Shown: positions 44,900-54,453 of the stretch, one piece after another
Position numbering within the stretch: the first letter of the stretch is position 1
Layout of the letters: each line of letters starts with the position of its first letter
Assembly: GCF_002102175.1 (NCBI RefSeq)
Contig: NZ_LQOX01000062.1
Span: 23,431-87,430, forward strand
Length of the DNA stretch: 64,000 bases
DNA from: Mycobacterium gastri
Lineage (GTDB): Bacteria > Actinomycetota > Actinomycetes > Mycobacteriales > Mycobacteriaceae
Direction of reading: 5' to 3'
Notes under the pieces: model-generated
What the model was told of the DNA's origin: nothing
Seen by the model: the letters and a program-made list of their open reading frames with translations, nothing else
The model's database searches: none
Translations under genes and position numbers: made by a program

Positions 44900-47800
44900 A
44901 AAAAGCCCGCTACAGCCCCGCCGAATTAGCTTGTGCGCTGGGGCTTTTCCCGCCCACGGAGGAGCAGGCAGCCGTGATCGCCGCGGCGCCGGGCCCACTG
45001 GTGGTCATCGCCGGTGCCGGAGCCGGCAAGACCGAGACGATGGCGGCGCGGGTGGTGTGGTTGATCGCCAACGGCTACGCCGAACCCGGCCAGGTGCTGG
45101 GCCTGACGTTCACCCGCAAGGCCGCCGGCCAACTGCTGCGCCGCGTCCGGTCTCGGCTGGCGCGGTTGGCCGGGCTGGAACCCGGCCCGGCGGCATGCGA
45201 ATCCGGGGGCGCTCCGGTGGTCAGCACGTACCACGCATTCGCCGGGTCGTTGCTGCGTGACTACGGCTTGCTGCTGCCGGTCGAGCCCGACACCAGGTTG
45301 CTGACCGAGACAGAGCTGTGGCAGCTGGCGTTTGAGGTGGTCAACGGATATCGCGGTGAGTTGCGTACCCAGCGGAACCCGGCGGCGGTCACCGCGATGG
45401 TGCTGCGGTTGTGGGGCCAGCTCGCCGAGCACCTGGTGGACACCGGGCAACTCCGCGACACCCACGTTGAGCTGGAACGACTGGTGCACACCCTGCCGGC
45501 GGGCCCCTATCAGCGCGACCGCGGCCCCAGCCAGTGGTTGCTGCGGATGCTGGCCACCCAAAATGAGCGCGCCGAGTTGGTGCCGTTGCTGGATGCGTTG
45601 CTCGAACGCATGCGGGCCGGGAAGGTGATGGACTTCGGGATGCAGATGGCATCTGCCGCACGGCTGGCGGCGGCGTTCCCGCAAGTCGGTCGCGAACTGC
45701 GGAACCAGTTCCGGGTGGTGTTGCTCGACGAGTACCAGGACACCGGCCATTCCCAGCGGGTCGCGTTGTCGTCGCTGTTCGGCGGCGGAGTCGACGACGG
45801 GCTGGCGCTCACGGCGGTCGGGGACCCGATTCAGTCGATCTACGGCTGGCGCGGTGCCTCGGCGACGAACCTGCCGCGCTTCACCACCGACTTCCCCCTG
45901 CCCGACGGCACACCAGCGCCGATCCTGGAGCTGCGGACCAGTTGGCGTAACCCGCCGCGAGCGCTGCACCTGGCGAACGCCATTTCTGCGGAGGCGCGCC
46001 GGCGGTCGGTCGCGGTGCGCGCATTGCGGGCCCGCCCGGACGCCCCGCCGGGGACGGTTCGCTGCGCACTGCTCCCCGACGCACAGGCCGAGCGTGACTG
46101 GATCGCCGACCATCTTCAGGGCCACTACTTGCGGGCTCGCGACGAAGGGGTCGACCCGCCTACCGCAGCCGTGCTGGTGCGCCGCAACGCTGATGCGGCA
46201 CCCATCGCCGATGCACTGCGCGCTCGCAGGATCCCGGTCGAAGTGGTGGGGCTGGCCGGCCTGTTGTCCATTCCAGAGGTCGCCGACGTGGTGGCCATGC
46301 TGCGCCTGGTGGCCGAGCCGACGGCCGGAGCCGCGGCGATGCAGGTGCTGACCGGTCCCCGCTGGCGGCTCGGTGGCCGGGACCTGGCAGCGTTGTGGCG
46401 GCGCGCGCTGGCCCTGGCGGGCGGCCCGAACGAATCGTCGCCCGAGTCGAGTGCGGCGGCGGCCGGCCCGGACAGCGACACCCCCTGTCTGGCCGACGCG
46501 ATCAGCGACCCGGGTCCGGCCGACTGGTACTCGGTGGCAGGGTACCGGCGCATCGTGGCGCTGGCCGGCGAATTGAACCTGCTGCGTGCACAACTCGGCC
46601 ATTGCCTGCCGGATCTGGTTGCCGAGGTGCGCCGCGTGCTGGGTGTCGATTGCGAAGCCCGCGCCAAATCGGCCGCTACCGCAGCGTGGTCCGGCACCGA
46701 GCACCTCGACGCTTTCGCCGACGTGGTAGCGAAATACGCCGAGCGGGCGACCTCGTCGAGCACGGAAGTGCCGGCAACGGCGTCGGTGGCCGGTCTGCTG
46801 GCCTACTTGGACGTGGCCGCCGAAGTGGAAAACGGCCTGCCCCCTGCGCCGCCGGCGGTTGCACGCGACAGGGTGCAGGTGCTGACCGTGCATGCCGCAA
46901 AGGGCTTGGAGTGGCAGGTCGTGGCGGTCGCGCACCTGTCGGGCGGGGTTTTCCCGTCGACCGCGTCGCGGACCACCTGGCTAACCGACCCCGGTGAGCT
47001 ACCACCACTGCTGCGCGGCGACCGCGCCTCAGCCGGGGTGCTCGGTATCCCGGTCCTGGACACGTCGGCGGTGACCAATCGAAAACAGCTGTCGGACAAG
47101 ATCTCCGAGCACCGTCGTCAGCTCGATCAGCGACGTGTCGATGAGGAGCGCCGGTTGCTATATGTGGGAGTCACTCGTGCCGAGGACACCTTGTTGATAT
47201 CGGGTCACCACTGGGGCGCTACCGGGGTCAAGCCGTGCGGGCCTTCGGAATTCCTCTGCGAAGTCAAAGACATCATCGATCACTCGGTTACGGCCGGCGA
47301 TCCGTGCGGGACTGTGGACCAGTGGGCTCCCGCACCGGCTGAAGGTGAGCGTAACCCGTTGCGGGACAATGTTATCCAAGCGGTCTGGCCAGCTGAGCCG
47401 CTGGGCGCGCGGCGCGCTGACGTCGAACGCGGGGCCCGGCTGGTGGCTGAGGCAACAGCGGCCGAAGTGATCGACGTCGGGGACGCTGACACCGAGGGGT
47501 GGACCCATGACGTCGATGCGCTACTGGCCGAACGTGCGCGCGCGGTGCAACCGCCGGCCCGCGAGCTGCCGGGCCAGTTGTCGGTCAGCGGTCTGGTGGA
47601 GCTGGGCCGCGATCCTGCGAAGGCACGGCAGCGGCTAGCCCATCGGCTGCCGTCGCGTCCAGATCCGCACGCTTTGCTGGGCAACGCCTTTCACTCCTGG
47701 GTCCAGCAGTTCTACGGAGCCGAATTGCTGTTCGATCTCGGAGACCTTCCGGGTGCCGCCGACTCCGACGTGAGCAACGCCGAGGAGTTGGCCAAACTGC

Positions 47801-48174
47801 GGGCGGCGTTCACCGCATCGCCATGGGCTGCTCGCACCCCGATCGCGGTAGAAGTGCCGTTCGAGATGCCGATCGGCGACACCGTGGTTCGCGGCCGCAT
47901 CGATGCGGTGTTCGCCGACCCCGACGGCGGCGTCACCGTGGTCGACTGGAAGACCGGTGAGCCGCCGCGCGGGCCGGAAGCCAGGCGGCAGGCCGCCGTC
48001 CAGTTGGCCGTCTACCGGCTGGCGTGGGCTGCCTTGCTTGGCTGCTCGCAGTCTTCGGTACGCACCGCGTTCTACTACGTCCGCAGTGGCGTCTCCGTTG
48101 TTCCCGATGAGTTGCCCGACGTTGCGGCGTTGGCCGCGCTGCTGGCTGACTCCGCTCGCCATTGCGATACCTGA
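44896..48174 (+). CDS. adnB: AdnB, helicase-nuclease subunit of the AdnAB complex
   Basis: 1092 residues, near the 1095 of M. smegmatis AdnB (Rv3201c counterpart). The motor is intact: GAGAGKTETM near residue 41-47, LTFTRKAAGQLL, LLDEYQDT near 276, [30 protein letters not shown] and [14 protein letters not shown]. The nuclease has GNAFHSW near 930 and TVVDWKTGEPP near 1014-1024. AdnB is the dominant ATPase of the heterodimer and each subunit cuts one strand. GTG 44896 overlaps the adnA stop, indicating coupled translation. Confidence 0.94.
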   Translation: MKKARYSPAELACALGLFPPTEEQAAVIAAAPGPLVVIAGAGAGKTETMAARVVWLIANGYAEPGQVLGLTFTRKAAGQLLRRVRSRLARLAGLEPGPAACESGGAPVVSTYHAFAGSLLRDYGLLLPVEPDTRLLTETELWQLAFEVVNGYRGELRTQRNPAAVTAMVLRLWGQLAEHLVDTGQLRDTHVELERLVHTLPAGPYQRDRGPSQWLLRMLATQNERAELVPLLDALLERMRAGKVMDFGMQMASAARLAAAFPQVGRELRNQFRVVLLDEYQDTGHSQRVALSSLFGGGVDDGLALTAVGDPIQSIYGWRGASATNLPRFTTDFPLPDGTPAPILELRTSWRNPPRALHLANAISAEARRRSVAVRALRARPDAPPGTVRCALLPDAQAERDWIADHLQGHYLRARDEGVDPPTAAVLVRRNADAAPIADALRARRIPVEVVGLAGLLSIPEVADVVAMLRLVAEPTAGAAAMQVLTGPRWRLGGRDLAALWRRALALAGGPNESSPESSAAAAGPDSDTPCLADAISDPGPADWYSVAGYRRIVALAGELNLLRAQLGHCLPDLVAEVRRVLGVDCEARAKSAATAAWSGTEHLDAFADVVAKYAERATSSSTEVPATASVAGLLAYLDVAAEVENGLPPAPPAVARDRVQVLTVHAAKGLEWQVVAVAHLSGGVFPSTASRTTWLTDPGELPPLLRGDRASAGVLGIPVLDTSAVTNRKQLSDKISEHRRQLDQRRVDEERRLLYVGVTRAEDTLLISGHHWGATGVKPCGPSEFLCEVKDIIDHSVTAGDPCGTVDQWAPAPAEGERNPLRDNVIQAVWPAEPLGARRADVERGARLVAEATAAEVIDVGDADTEGWTHDVDALLAERARAVQPPARELPGQLSVSGLVELGRDPAKARQRLAHRLPSRPDPHALLGNAFHSWVQQFYGAELLFDLGDLPGAADSDVSNAEELAKLRAAFTASPWAARTPIAVEVPFEMPIGDTVVRGRIDAVFADPDGGVTVVDWKTGEPPRGPEARRQAAVQLAVYRLAWAALLGCSQSSVRTAFYYVRSGVSVVPDELPDVAALAALLADSARHCDT

Positions 48175-48235
48175 TCGTGGTTACATGTTTCTCGTGCCTG
48201 TGTCGTGCTTTGGGATCAGCCGATGACGGATTCCC

Positions 48236-49306
48236 GTGGCAAAAGGTAGTTGGCGGCGGCTGAGGCATCTCGACGAGAGGCTGACGGTCCAGCCCAGTTA
48301 CGCACTCGTCGGCGTGTTGCGCATTCCTTCGGGTCGGGCCAGTCCCGCGCGCATCATTACCCGCCGAGTGGCTATTGCCTTGGCAGCGTTGCTCGTCGGC
48401 GCTATTACCGTTTACGTCGATCGCGACGGATATCACGACTCGCAGGGCGACCAACTGACGTTTTTGGATTGCCTCTATTACTCGGCGGTGACGTTGTCAA
48501 CGACCGGTTATGGCGACATCACTCCCATTTCCGAATTCGCACGCGCTACCAACGTCTTGATCATCACCCCGCTGCGCATCGCGTTCCTGATCCTGTTGGT
48601 CGGGACGACGCTCGAGGTGGTCACGGAGACGTCCCGGCAAGCACTGAAGATCCAGCGTTGGAGGAACAGAGTGCGCAACCACACCGTCGTCGTCGGCTAT
48701 GGGACCAAAGGCAAAACGGCGATTACCGCAATGCTCGGCGACGAGGTCGTCCCTGGTGAGATTGTCGTCGTCGACACCGACCGGGCGGCCCTCGACCGCG
48801 CTGCGGCGGCGGGATTGGTCACCGTACATGGCGACGCCACCAAATCCGACGTACTGCGGTTGGCCGGTGCTCAGCATGCGGCCTCGATCATCGTTGCCGC
48901 GAGCCGTGACGACACCGCGGCGTTGGTCACTTTGACCGCCCGCGAGATCTCGCCCAAGGCCAAGATCGTGGCTTCTATCCGGGAGGCCGAAAACCAGCAT
49001 CTGCTCGAGCAATCGGGGGCGGACTCGGTGGTGGTTTCCTCCGAGACCGCGGGCCGATTGCTTGGCCTTGCCACCACCACGCCCAGCGTCGTGCAGATGA
49101 TCGAGGATCTGTTGACGCCGGATACCGGGCTGGCGATTGCCGAACGTGAGGTGGAGCCGAGTGAAGTCGGTGGATCTCCGCGGCATCTGAAGGACATCGT
49201 GCTCGGCGTCGTCCGCCACGGACAACTGTTGCGTATCGGAGCACCTGAAGTGGACGCCATCGAGGCCAACGACCGTCTGCTCTACGTCCACAACACGGGG
49301 CACTAG
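48236..49306 (+). CDS. Two-TM potassium channel with RCK domain (Rv3200c-like)
   Basis: 356 residues, as in Rv3200c (355). First helix near residues 43-62 (RRVAIALAALLVGAITVYV), pore with selectivity filter TLSTTGYGD near 92-100, second helix near 112-132, then an RCK/TrkA-N domain (VVVGYGTKGKTAITAM, VVVDTDRAALDRAAAAG, VHGDATKSDVL) and TrkA-C. It should form a K+-selective channel gated by a cytosolic ligand. Its TAG stop shares a base with the nudC GTG start. Confidence 0.92.
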   Translation: MAKGSWRRLRHLDERLTVQPSYALVGVLRIPSGRASPARIITRRVAIALAALLVGAITVYVDRDGYHDSQGDQLTFLDCLYYSAVTLSTTGYGDITPISEFARATNVLIITPLRIAFLILLVGTTLEVVTETSRQALKIQRWRNRVRNHTVVVGYGTKGKTAITAMLGDEVVPGEIVVVDTDRAALDRAAAAGLVTVHGDATKSDVLRLAGAQHAASIIVAASRDDTAALVTLTAREISPKAKIVASIREAENQHLLEQSGADSVVVSSETAGRLLGLATTTPSVVQMIEDLLTPDTGLAIAEREVEPSEVGGSPRHLKDIVLGVVRHGQLLRIGAPEVDAIEANDRLLYVHNTGH

Positions 49307-50298
49307 TGGCGATCGCAAGCTCGGCGGAGCCGGGCGCGGCGGGTCGCCACGTGGGCTTTAGGGCGATACTGGACTTCCGGCTGCGGGACGTCCCATTCCT
49401 GTCGCGCATCGGCGCCGACCGGGCCGACCACTTGCGGACCGATGTCGACGCGGTGGCTGCCGGCTGGGCCGATGCGGCGCTGCTGCGGGTGGATTCGCGC
49501 AATCAGGTCCTGGTTGCCGACGGCCGAGCGGTGCTGGGTCCGGCGGCCGCCCTGGGCGACAAGCCACCGCCGGAGGCGGTGTTCCTGGGTCGCATCGCGG
49601 GCGATCGCCATGTCTGGGCAATCAGGGGCGCACTGGAGCCCCCCGAGAATCTTGGTGTAGAGGCCGAAGTAGTGGACCTTCGCCGGCTCGCCACGATCAT
49701 CGATGACACCAGCAGCCAATTGGTGTCGTCGGCAATGGCGTTATTGAACTGGCATGACACCGCGCGATTCAGCCCGGTCGACGGCACCCCGACCAAACCG
49801 GCCAGGGCCGGATGGTCACGCATCAGCCTGATCACCGGTCACGAGGAGTTTCCCCGTATCGACGCGGCGGTGATCTGCCTGGTTCACGACGGCGGTGATC
49901 GCGCGGTACTGGCCCGCCAAGCGGCATGGCCGCCGCGGATGTTCTCGCTGCTGGCGGGCTTCGTCGAGGCGGGTGAATCGTTCGAGGTATGCGTGGCCCG
50001 CGAGATCCGTGAGGAAATCGGTCTGACCGTCCGTGATGTGCGCTACCTGGGCAGCCAACCCTGGCCGTTCCCGCGTTCGCTGATGGTGGGCTTTCATGCC
50101 GTAGCTGACCCGGATCAAGATTTTTCATTCCACGACGGCGAGATCGCCGAGGCCGGCTGGTTCACTCGCGACGAAGTGCGTGCGGCGCTGGACGCGGGCG
50201 ACTGGACAACCACCGCATCGGAGTCCAAATTGCGGCTACCGGGGTCCGTCTCGATTGCCCGCATCATCATCGAATCCTGGGCAGCGGCGCGCGACTGA
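49306..50298 (+). CDS. nudC: NAD(H) pyrophosphatase NudC (Nudix hydrolase)
   Basis: 330 residues from GTG 49306. The Nudix box GFVEAGESFEVCVAREIREE (then IG) lies near residue 222-243 and the NudC signature SQPWPFPRSLM near 251-261. The zinc-ribbon cysteines of E. coli NudC are missing, as in other mycobacteria. The Pro in SQPWPFP corresponds to the position where M. tuberculosis H37Rv has Gln, a change reported to impair dimers; this copy keeps the conserved Pro. It hydrolyses NADH and may remove NAD caps from RNA. Confidence 0.92.
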   Translation: MAIASSAEPGAAGRHVGFRAILDFRLRDVPFLSRIGADRADHLRTDVDAVAAGWADAALLRVDSRNQVLVADGRAVLGPAAALGDKPPPEAVFLGRIAGDRHVWAIRGALEPPENLGVEAEVVDLRRLATIIDDTSSQLVSSAMALLNWHDTARFSPVDGTPTKPARAGWSRISLITGHEEFPRIDAAVICLVHDGGDRAVLARQAAWPPRMFSLLAGFVEAGESFEVCVAREIREEIGLTVRDVRYLGSQPWPFPRSLMVGFHAVADPDQDFSFHDGEIAEAGWFTRDEVRAALDAGDWTTTASESKLRLPGSVSIARIIIESWAAARD

Positions 50299-50312
50299 AC
50301 TTGCGTGATCGG

Positions 50313-51035
50313 CTACTTGACGCGATCGCAGATCGCGTCAAGCACGGTATTGGCGATCCGTTCAGCCGGTTCGATGCCCAATACGCCGACGGACATCAAC
50401 ACCGCATTCTTGACGCGATACAGGTGGCTCCAGCCTTGGTCGGTGATCCGCAGCGTGGCGGGGTCCGGCTTGTCCACGTTGAACGTGTACTTGGGGTCAT
50501 GCAATGCCATGCACGCGTTCAGCGAAGCTTCCAGCTGATCGAGCGCTGCGAGCGCCGCATGCGCATCCGGGTAGATGGCAACGGCTTGACTGACGGAATC
50601 GACCATGACCATGCCGCCGGGGTCTATGTCGTCGGTGACGCCGCTGTAGCCCGCACTCCGGAACTCCATCCAGCCGCTGGCGAAAGTGAGATCACTGGTT
50701 CCGGCCGCCCGGCAGGGACCCGGTGCGTTCAGGTCGCCTGGTGGCGGACGACGCAAGTCCGCGCGTGAATGTGCGGTAAGTTCCTCATAATTGGCGATGC
50801 GCCGGACCTCTTCGACGCTGATTATCAACGCATCGGCACCCGTCGGAGCCGTGGTGGCGGTCGGTTTCGCTGATGTGCCTTTGTGCGAGCACGCGGTGAT
50901 CACGAGTAGCGCAGTGCAAATGATCAACAGCGACCTGCCCGTGCCGGCCAGGGCGGCGCGAATATCTGCCGCTTGCCGCTTCAGCCGGAGCGTCACATAT
51001 GTCACGCTCGCGCGGGTTGAGCCGGTTGGCCTCAT
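50313..51035 (-). CDS. Lipoprotein with PknH-like sensor domain
   Basis: Up to 240 residues (start uncertain; GTG 51005 is also possible). The signal region TGRSLLIICTALLVITAC ends in a lipobox (ITAC near residue 46-49). The mature part has the layout of the PknH extracellular/sensor family shared by several mycobacterial lipoproteins: EVRRIANYEELT, CRAAGTSDLTF, GWMEFRSAGYSG, VDSVSQAVAIYPDAHAALAA, ACMALHDPKYTF and RIANTVLDAICDRV with conserved cysteines. I do not recall it between nudC and mrx1 in M. tuberculosis. Ligand unknown. Confidence 0.8.
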   Translation of the reverse strand: MRPTGSTRASVTYVTLRLKRQAADIRAALAGTGRSLLIICTALLVITACSHKGTSAKPTATTAPTGADALIISVEEVRRIANYEELTAHSRADLRRPPPGDLNAPGPCRAAGTSDLTFASGWMEFRSAGYSGVTDDIDPGGMVMVDSVSQAVAIYPDAHAALAALDQLEASLNACMALHDPKYTFNVDKPDPATLRITDQGWSHLYRVKNAVLMSVGVLGIEPAERIANTVLDAICDRVK

Positions 51036-51224
51036 CGTTGATAGCCATTTTCTGCGGACTACCGTCCGCGGTTGATGTTGGCGCTATAGTACCGGCGAGT
51101 TGTGCCCGGGAGGTCGACGCCGTAACTCTTATCGTACGGGCGACCGGACCTCTTGTTGGGCACCTTTGCCCTGGCGACCGGCCGTGTCTGGGCACGCCGG
51201 TTGAATGGCCGACACCTGGCCGTC

Positions 51225-51479
51225 TCAGCCGGCGACTTCGACCAGTTTGGCTTTGACCGCGTTTGCGCTCGGGTTGGTCAGCGTTGAGCCGTCGGCAAAC
51301 CTGACCGTCGGGACCGTCCTGTTGCCGCCGTTGACCGAGGCGACAAACTCCGCGGCCGCGCTGTCGTGTTCGATGTCGACCTCGTCGTACGTGATTCCCT
51401 CTGTCTTGAGCGCCGTCTTGAGCCGGAAACAGTAGCCACACCATGACGTCGTGTAGATGGTGAGCGCAGCGTTGGTCAT
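51225..51479 (-). CDS. mrx1: Mycoredoxin-1
   Basis: 84 residues, the same as Rv3198A. The glutaredoxin-like fold carries the active site WCGYC near residue 13-17, TVPTVRF (cis-Pro) near 55 and DGSTLTNPS. Mycoredoxin reduces mycothiol mixed disulfides in the cytoplasm using mycothiol. It diverges from uvrD2 across 163 bases. It belongs to the thiol-stress network controlled by SigH, whose gene lies 30 kb away in this window. Confidence 0.95.
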   Translation of the reverse strand: MTNAALTIYTTSWCGYCFRLKTALKTEGITYDEVDIEHDSAAAEFVASVNGGNRTVPTVRFADGSTLTNPSANAVKAKLVEVAG

Positions 51480-51642
51480 AGCTGGTAAACGTAGCCCGAC
51501 AAGCATGCGGGCCATGGACTGGGCCATGGGGTGGGCCGAAGCGAGGCTTACCCGGGGCAGCCCTGGGAGCACCCGGCGACGACGCAGGCCACGGCGCGTC
51601 GAAACGCCCGGCTTGTCGGCCGCCGCTGCCAAGATGGACGCT

Positions 51643-53742
51643 ATGCCGATGGTCGCAGAAGCACTGATCGCCGCACTGGACGACGAGCAGCGTCAAGCCG
51701 TGTTGGCTCCACGCGGACCGGTCTGTGTGCTCGCCGGAGCCGGAACCGGGAAGACGCGCACCATTACGCACCGGATCGCCCACCTGGTCGACAGTGGCCA
51801 TGTCGCTGCCGGTCAAGTACTGGCCGTGACGTTCACGCAGCGCGCGGCGGGAGAGATGCGCGCCCGGTGGCGTGCGCTGGGCGCGGCCGCGCAGGTCGGT
51901 TCGCGCGTCGGCGCGGTGCAGGCGCTGACGTTTCACGGGGCGGCGCATCGCCAGCTGCGCTATTTCTGGCCACGCGTGGTTGGTGACATCGGCTGGCAGT
52001 TGCTGGACACCAAGTTCCCCGTCGTGGCCCGCGCGGCCAGCCGCGCCAGGCTCCAGGCCAGCACCGATGACGTCCGGGATCTCGCGGGCGAAATCGAATG
52101 GGCCAAAGCCTCGCTGATCGGTCCCGAGGATTACCCGACCGCGGTGGCGGCGGTGCGCCGCGACACCCCGTTGGACGCCGCACGCATCGCGGCGGTCTAC
52201 TCCGAATACGAATCCCTCAAAGTTCGCGACGACAGTGTCACCCTGCTGGATTTCGATGACCTGCTGCTGCACACCGCGGCCGCTATCGAAAATGACGCCG
52301 CGGTGGCCGAGGAATTCCGGGATCGCTACCGCTGCTTCGTTGTCGACGAATACCAGGACGTCACACCGTTGCAGCAGCGGGTCCTGTCGGCCTGGTTGGG
52401 GGATCGCGACGATCTGACCGTCGTCGGCGACGCCAATCAGACCATCTACTCATTCACCGGAGCCTCCCCACGCTTCCTGCTCGACTTCTCGCGCAGGTTT
52501 CCCGACGCCACGGTGGTGCGCCTGGAGCGGGACTACCGGTCCACTCCGCAGGTCGTGTCGCTGGCCAATCGGGTGATCGAAGCCGCTCGGGGCCGGGTCG
52601 CGGGCAGCAAGTTGCGGTTATCCGGCCAGCGCGAACCCGGTCCGCCGCCCTCGTTCCAGGAGTATCCCGACGAACCCGCCGAGGCTGCCGCGGTGACGGC
52701 GTCGATCGGCCGGCTGATCGAATCCGGTACTGCGCCTTCCGAAATCGCGATTCTGTACCGCGTCAACGCACAGTCCGAGGTCTATGAGGAAGCGCTGACC
52801 GAGGCGGGCATCGCCTATCAGGTACGCGGCGGCGAGGGGTTCTTCGACCGTCAGGAGATCAAGCAGGCGCTGGTGGCGTTGCAGCGTGCCGCCGAACGGG
52901 GTACCGACGCTGCGTTGCCCGACGTGGTCCGCGGCGTTCTGGAACCGCTGGGGTTGACGGCACACGAGCCGGTGGGTGCCCGCGCCCGGGAACGCTGGGA
53001 GGGACTCACCGCTTTGGCGCAACTGGTCAACGACGAGGTGGCGCAGCGTCCGCATTTACAGCTTCCCGAACTGCTGGCCGAGCTCCGGGCTCGAGCCGAC
53101 GCCCGGCATCCGCCGGTGGTGCAGGGCGTCACTCTTGCCTCGCTGCATGCGGCCAAGGGCCTGGAGTGGGATGCGGTGTTTCTGGTCGGATTGGCCGACG
53201 GCACATTACCCATCTCGCATGCGCTGGCGCACGGCCCCGACAGTGAGCCGGTCGAGGAAGAGCGTCGCCTGCTGTATGTCGGAATCACCAGGGCCCGAGT
53301 GCATTTGGCCCTCAGCTGGGCCCTGGCTCGGGCGCCGGGCGGTCGCCAGAGCCGTAAGCCGTCGCGGTTCCTCAACGGCGTTGCGCCGCAGACGCGTGCC
53401 GAACCGGGGCCGGGCAAAGCCCGTCGCAACCGGGCCTCCGCCCGCTGCCGGGTCTGCAACAAGGAGCTGACCACCCCGGCAGCCGTGATGCTGCGGCGAT
53501 GTGAAACATGCGCAGGCGACGTTGACGAGGAGTTGCTGCTGCAGCTGAAGTCGTGGCGGCTGAACATAGCCAAGGAACAGAACGTGCCGGCCTACGTCGT
53601 CTTCACCGACAACACACTCGTCGCGATCGCCGAGATGCGCCCTGACGACGACGAGGCGCTCATCGCCATTCCGGGTATCGGTGCCCGAAAGCTGGAACAG
53701 TACGGAGCCGACGTGCTCGACATGGTCAGGCAGGCTCGCTGA
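51643..53742 (+). CDS. uvrD2: ATP-dependent DNA helicase UvrD2
   Basis: 699 residues from ATG 51643 (Rv3198c 700). SF1A motifs: [29 protein letters not shown] near residue 33, [16 protein letters not shown] near 228, [34 protein letters not shown] and [20 protein letters not shown]. After the motor come a CxxC...CxxC tetracysteine (CRVCNKE, CETC; near 603-626) and a C-terminal HRDC domain ([35 protein letters not shown]), the hallmark of UvrD2. ATG 51634 is an alternative start. Confidence 0.95.
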   Translation: MPMVAEALIAALDDEQRQAVLAPRGPVCVLAGAGTGKTRTITHRIAHLVDSGHVAAGQVLAVTFTQRAAGEMRARWRALGAAAQVGSRVGAVQALTFHGAAHRQLRYFWPRVVGDIGWQLLDTKFPVVARAASRARLQASTDDVRDLAGEIEWAKASLIGPEDYPTAVAAVRRDTPLDAARIAAVYSEYESLKVRDDSVTLLDFDDLLLHTAAAIENDAAVAEEFRDRYRCFVVDEYQDVTPLQQRVLSAWLGDRDDLTVVGDANQTIYSFTGASPRFLLDFSRRFPDATVVRLERDYRSTPQVVSLANRVIEAARGRVAGSKLRLSGQREPGPPPSFQEYPDEPAEAAAVTASIGRLIESGTAPSEIAILYRVNAQSEVYEEALTEAGIAYQVRGGEGFFDRQEIKQALVALQRAAERGTDAALPDVVRGVLEPLGLTAHEPVGARARERWEGLTALAQLVNDEVAQRPHLQLPELLAELRARADARHPPVVQGVTLASLHAAKGLEWDAVFLVGLADGTLPISHALAHGPDSEPVEEERRLLYVGITRARVHLALSWALARAPGGRQSRKPSRFLNGVAPQTRAEPGPGKARRNRASARCRVCNKELTTPAAVMLRRCETCAGDVDEELLLQLKSWRLNIAKEQNVPAYVVFTDNTLVAIAEMRPDDDEALIAIPGIGARKLEQYGADVLDMVRQAR

Positions 53743-53770
53743 GCAACGAAACCGCAGGTCAGAAAATCGG

Positions 53771-53800
53771 TTGTCATTGGCAGCCGTGACCGATTACCCT
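53771..53800 (+). promoter_or_regulatory. Candidate WhiB7-type promoter of whiB7
   Basis: A -35-like TTGTCA (53771-53776) and -10-like TACCCT (53795-53800) are 18 bases apart, with an AT-rich tract AGAAAAT (53761-53767) just upstream of the -35. WhiB7 is known to activate promoters with an AT-rich element at this position, including its own. The -10 match (TAnnnT) is weak. Confidence 0.45.
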
Positions 53801-53870
53801 CGAAACGCACTTCGCTGCCGGCGTTGAAGGCTGGCAAATCGGCAAACAGTACGAGAGGAGGGTGGCCACG

Positions 53871-54017
53871 ATGCTCGACATCAGCGTGTTCGGTGCGAGC
53901 GTGGCTGCCGCGGCGTCAACCGCGGGAACCCCTCATGTCGCCGCCGCACCGGCGGCAGCGGCTAAGCACCGCGTCGCCGCCGCGACTGACGCGTCCGTGG
54001 ATCGGAGCTCAACGTAG
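53871..54017 (+). CDS. whiB7 leader peptide (uORF, 48 residues)
   Basis: ATG 53871 with a strong RBS (aggagg, 53857-53862) opens a 48-residue frame: MLDISVFGASVAAAASTAGT and an Ala-rich continuation ending TDASVDRSST. It is followed by a hairpin at 54048-54082 and then whiB7 at 54167. whiB7 is known to be controlled by translation of upstream ORFs that respond to ribosome-targeting antibiotics, so this is very probably the sensing leader. The Ala-rich composition means that alanine decoding dominates it. Confidence 0.72.
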   Translation: MLDISVFGASVAAAASTAGTPHVAAAPAAAAKHRVAAATDASVDRSST

Positions 54018-54047
54018 ACACTGCGTAACAGCCCCAGATTCGCCGAA

Positions 54048-54082
54048 TGGCCACGGACCCAAGTCACCAGGATCCGTGGCCA
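54048..54082 (+). terminator. Attenuator hairpin in the whiB7 leader
   Basis: TGGCCACGGA (54048-54057) and TCCGTGGCCA (54073-54082) form a perfect 10-bp stem with a 15-base loop, followed by AAATTTGTT. It looks like a Rho-independent terminator 31 bases after the leader peptide stop. TGGCC at 54077-54081 can instead pair with GGCCA at 54093-54097, a possible competing antiterminator. Confidence 0.7.
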
Positions 54083-54166
54083 AATTTGTTGGGGCCAACC
54101 TCCCTCACCTGGTCCGGATCACCTTCGAAAGACAGCCCCAAGACCAGGAAGCAGGTGAGCCAGGAC

Positions 54167-54430
54167 ATGTCGGCACTGACAGTCCCCAGAAATAGGCTGC
54201 CGGCGTTGCCATGCCATGCGGGTAATCCCGATCTATGGTTCGCCGACACGCCAGCTGATCTCGAGCGCGCCAAGACACTGTGCACCGGCTGCCCGGTCCG
54301 GAGCCAATGTCTGGCCGCCGCGCTGGAACGTGCCGAGCCATGGGGCGTTTGGGGAGGCGAGATTTTCGAGCGCGGCGCGATCGTGAGCCGCAAGCGTCCG
54401 CGGGGGCGTCCCCGCAAGGCCGCTGCTTAG
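54167..54430 (+). CDS. whiB7: WhiB7 antibiotic-resistance regulator
   Basis: 87 residues from ATG 54167 (MSALTVPRNRLPALPCHAG). Cluster cysteines are C16, C39, C42 and C48 (LCTGCPVRSQC), then EPWGVWGGE and the diagnostic C-terminal AT-hook KRPRGRPRK. WhiB7 binds the primary sigma factor and turns on intrinsic resistance genes (for example erm and efflux pumps). Expression is set by the uORF/attenuator upstream. Counterpart Rv3197A; slightly shorter because a few residues near position 8 are missing. Confidence 0.96.
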   Translation: MSALTVPRNRLPALPCHAGNPDLWFADTPADLERAKTLCTGCPVRSQCLAAALERAEPWGVWGGEIFERGAIVSRKRPRGRPRKAAA

Positions 54431-54453
54431 GTGGCCCGGGGTTAGCTTTCGGA

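Noticed and set aside
44926..46935. 669-codon open frame antisense to adnB
   Set aside because: Gln/Arg/His-rich low-information sequence opposite intact helicase motifs.
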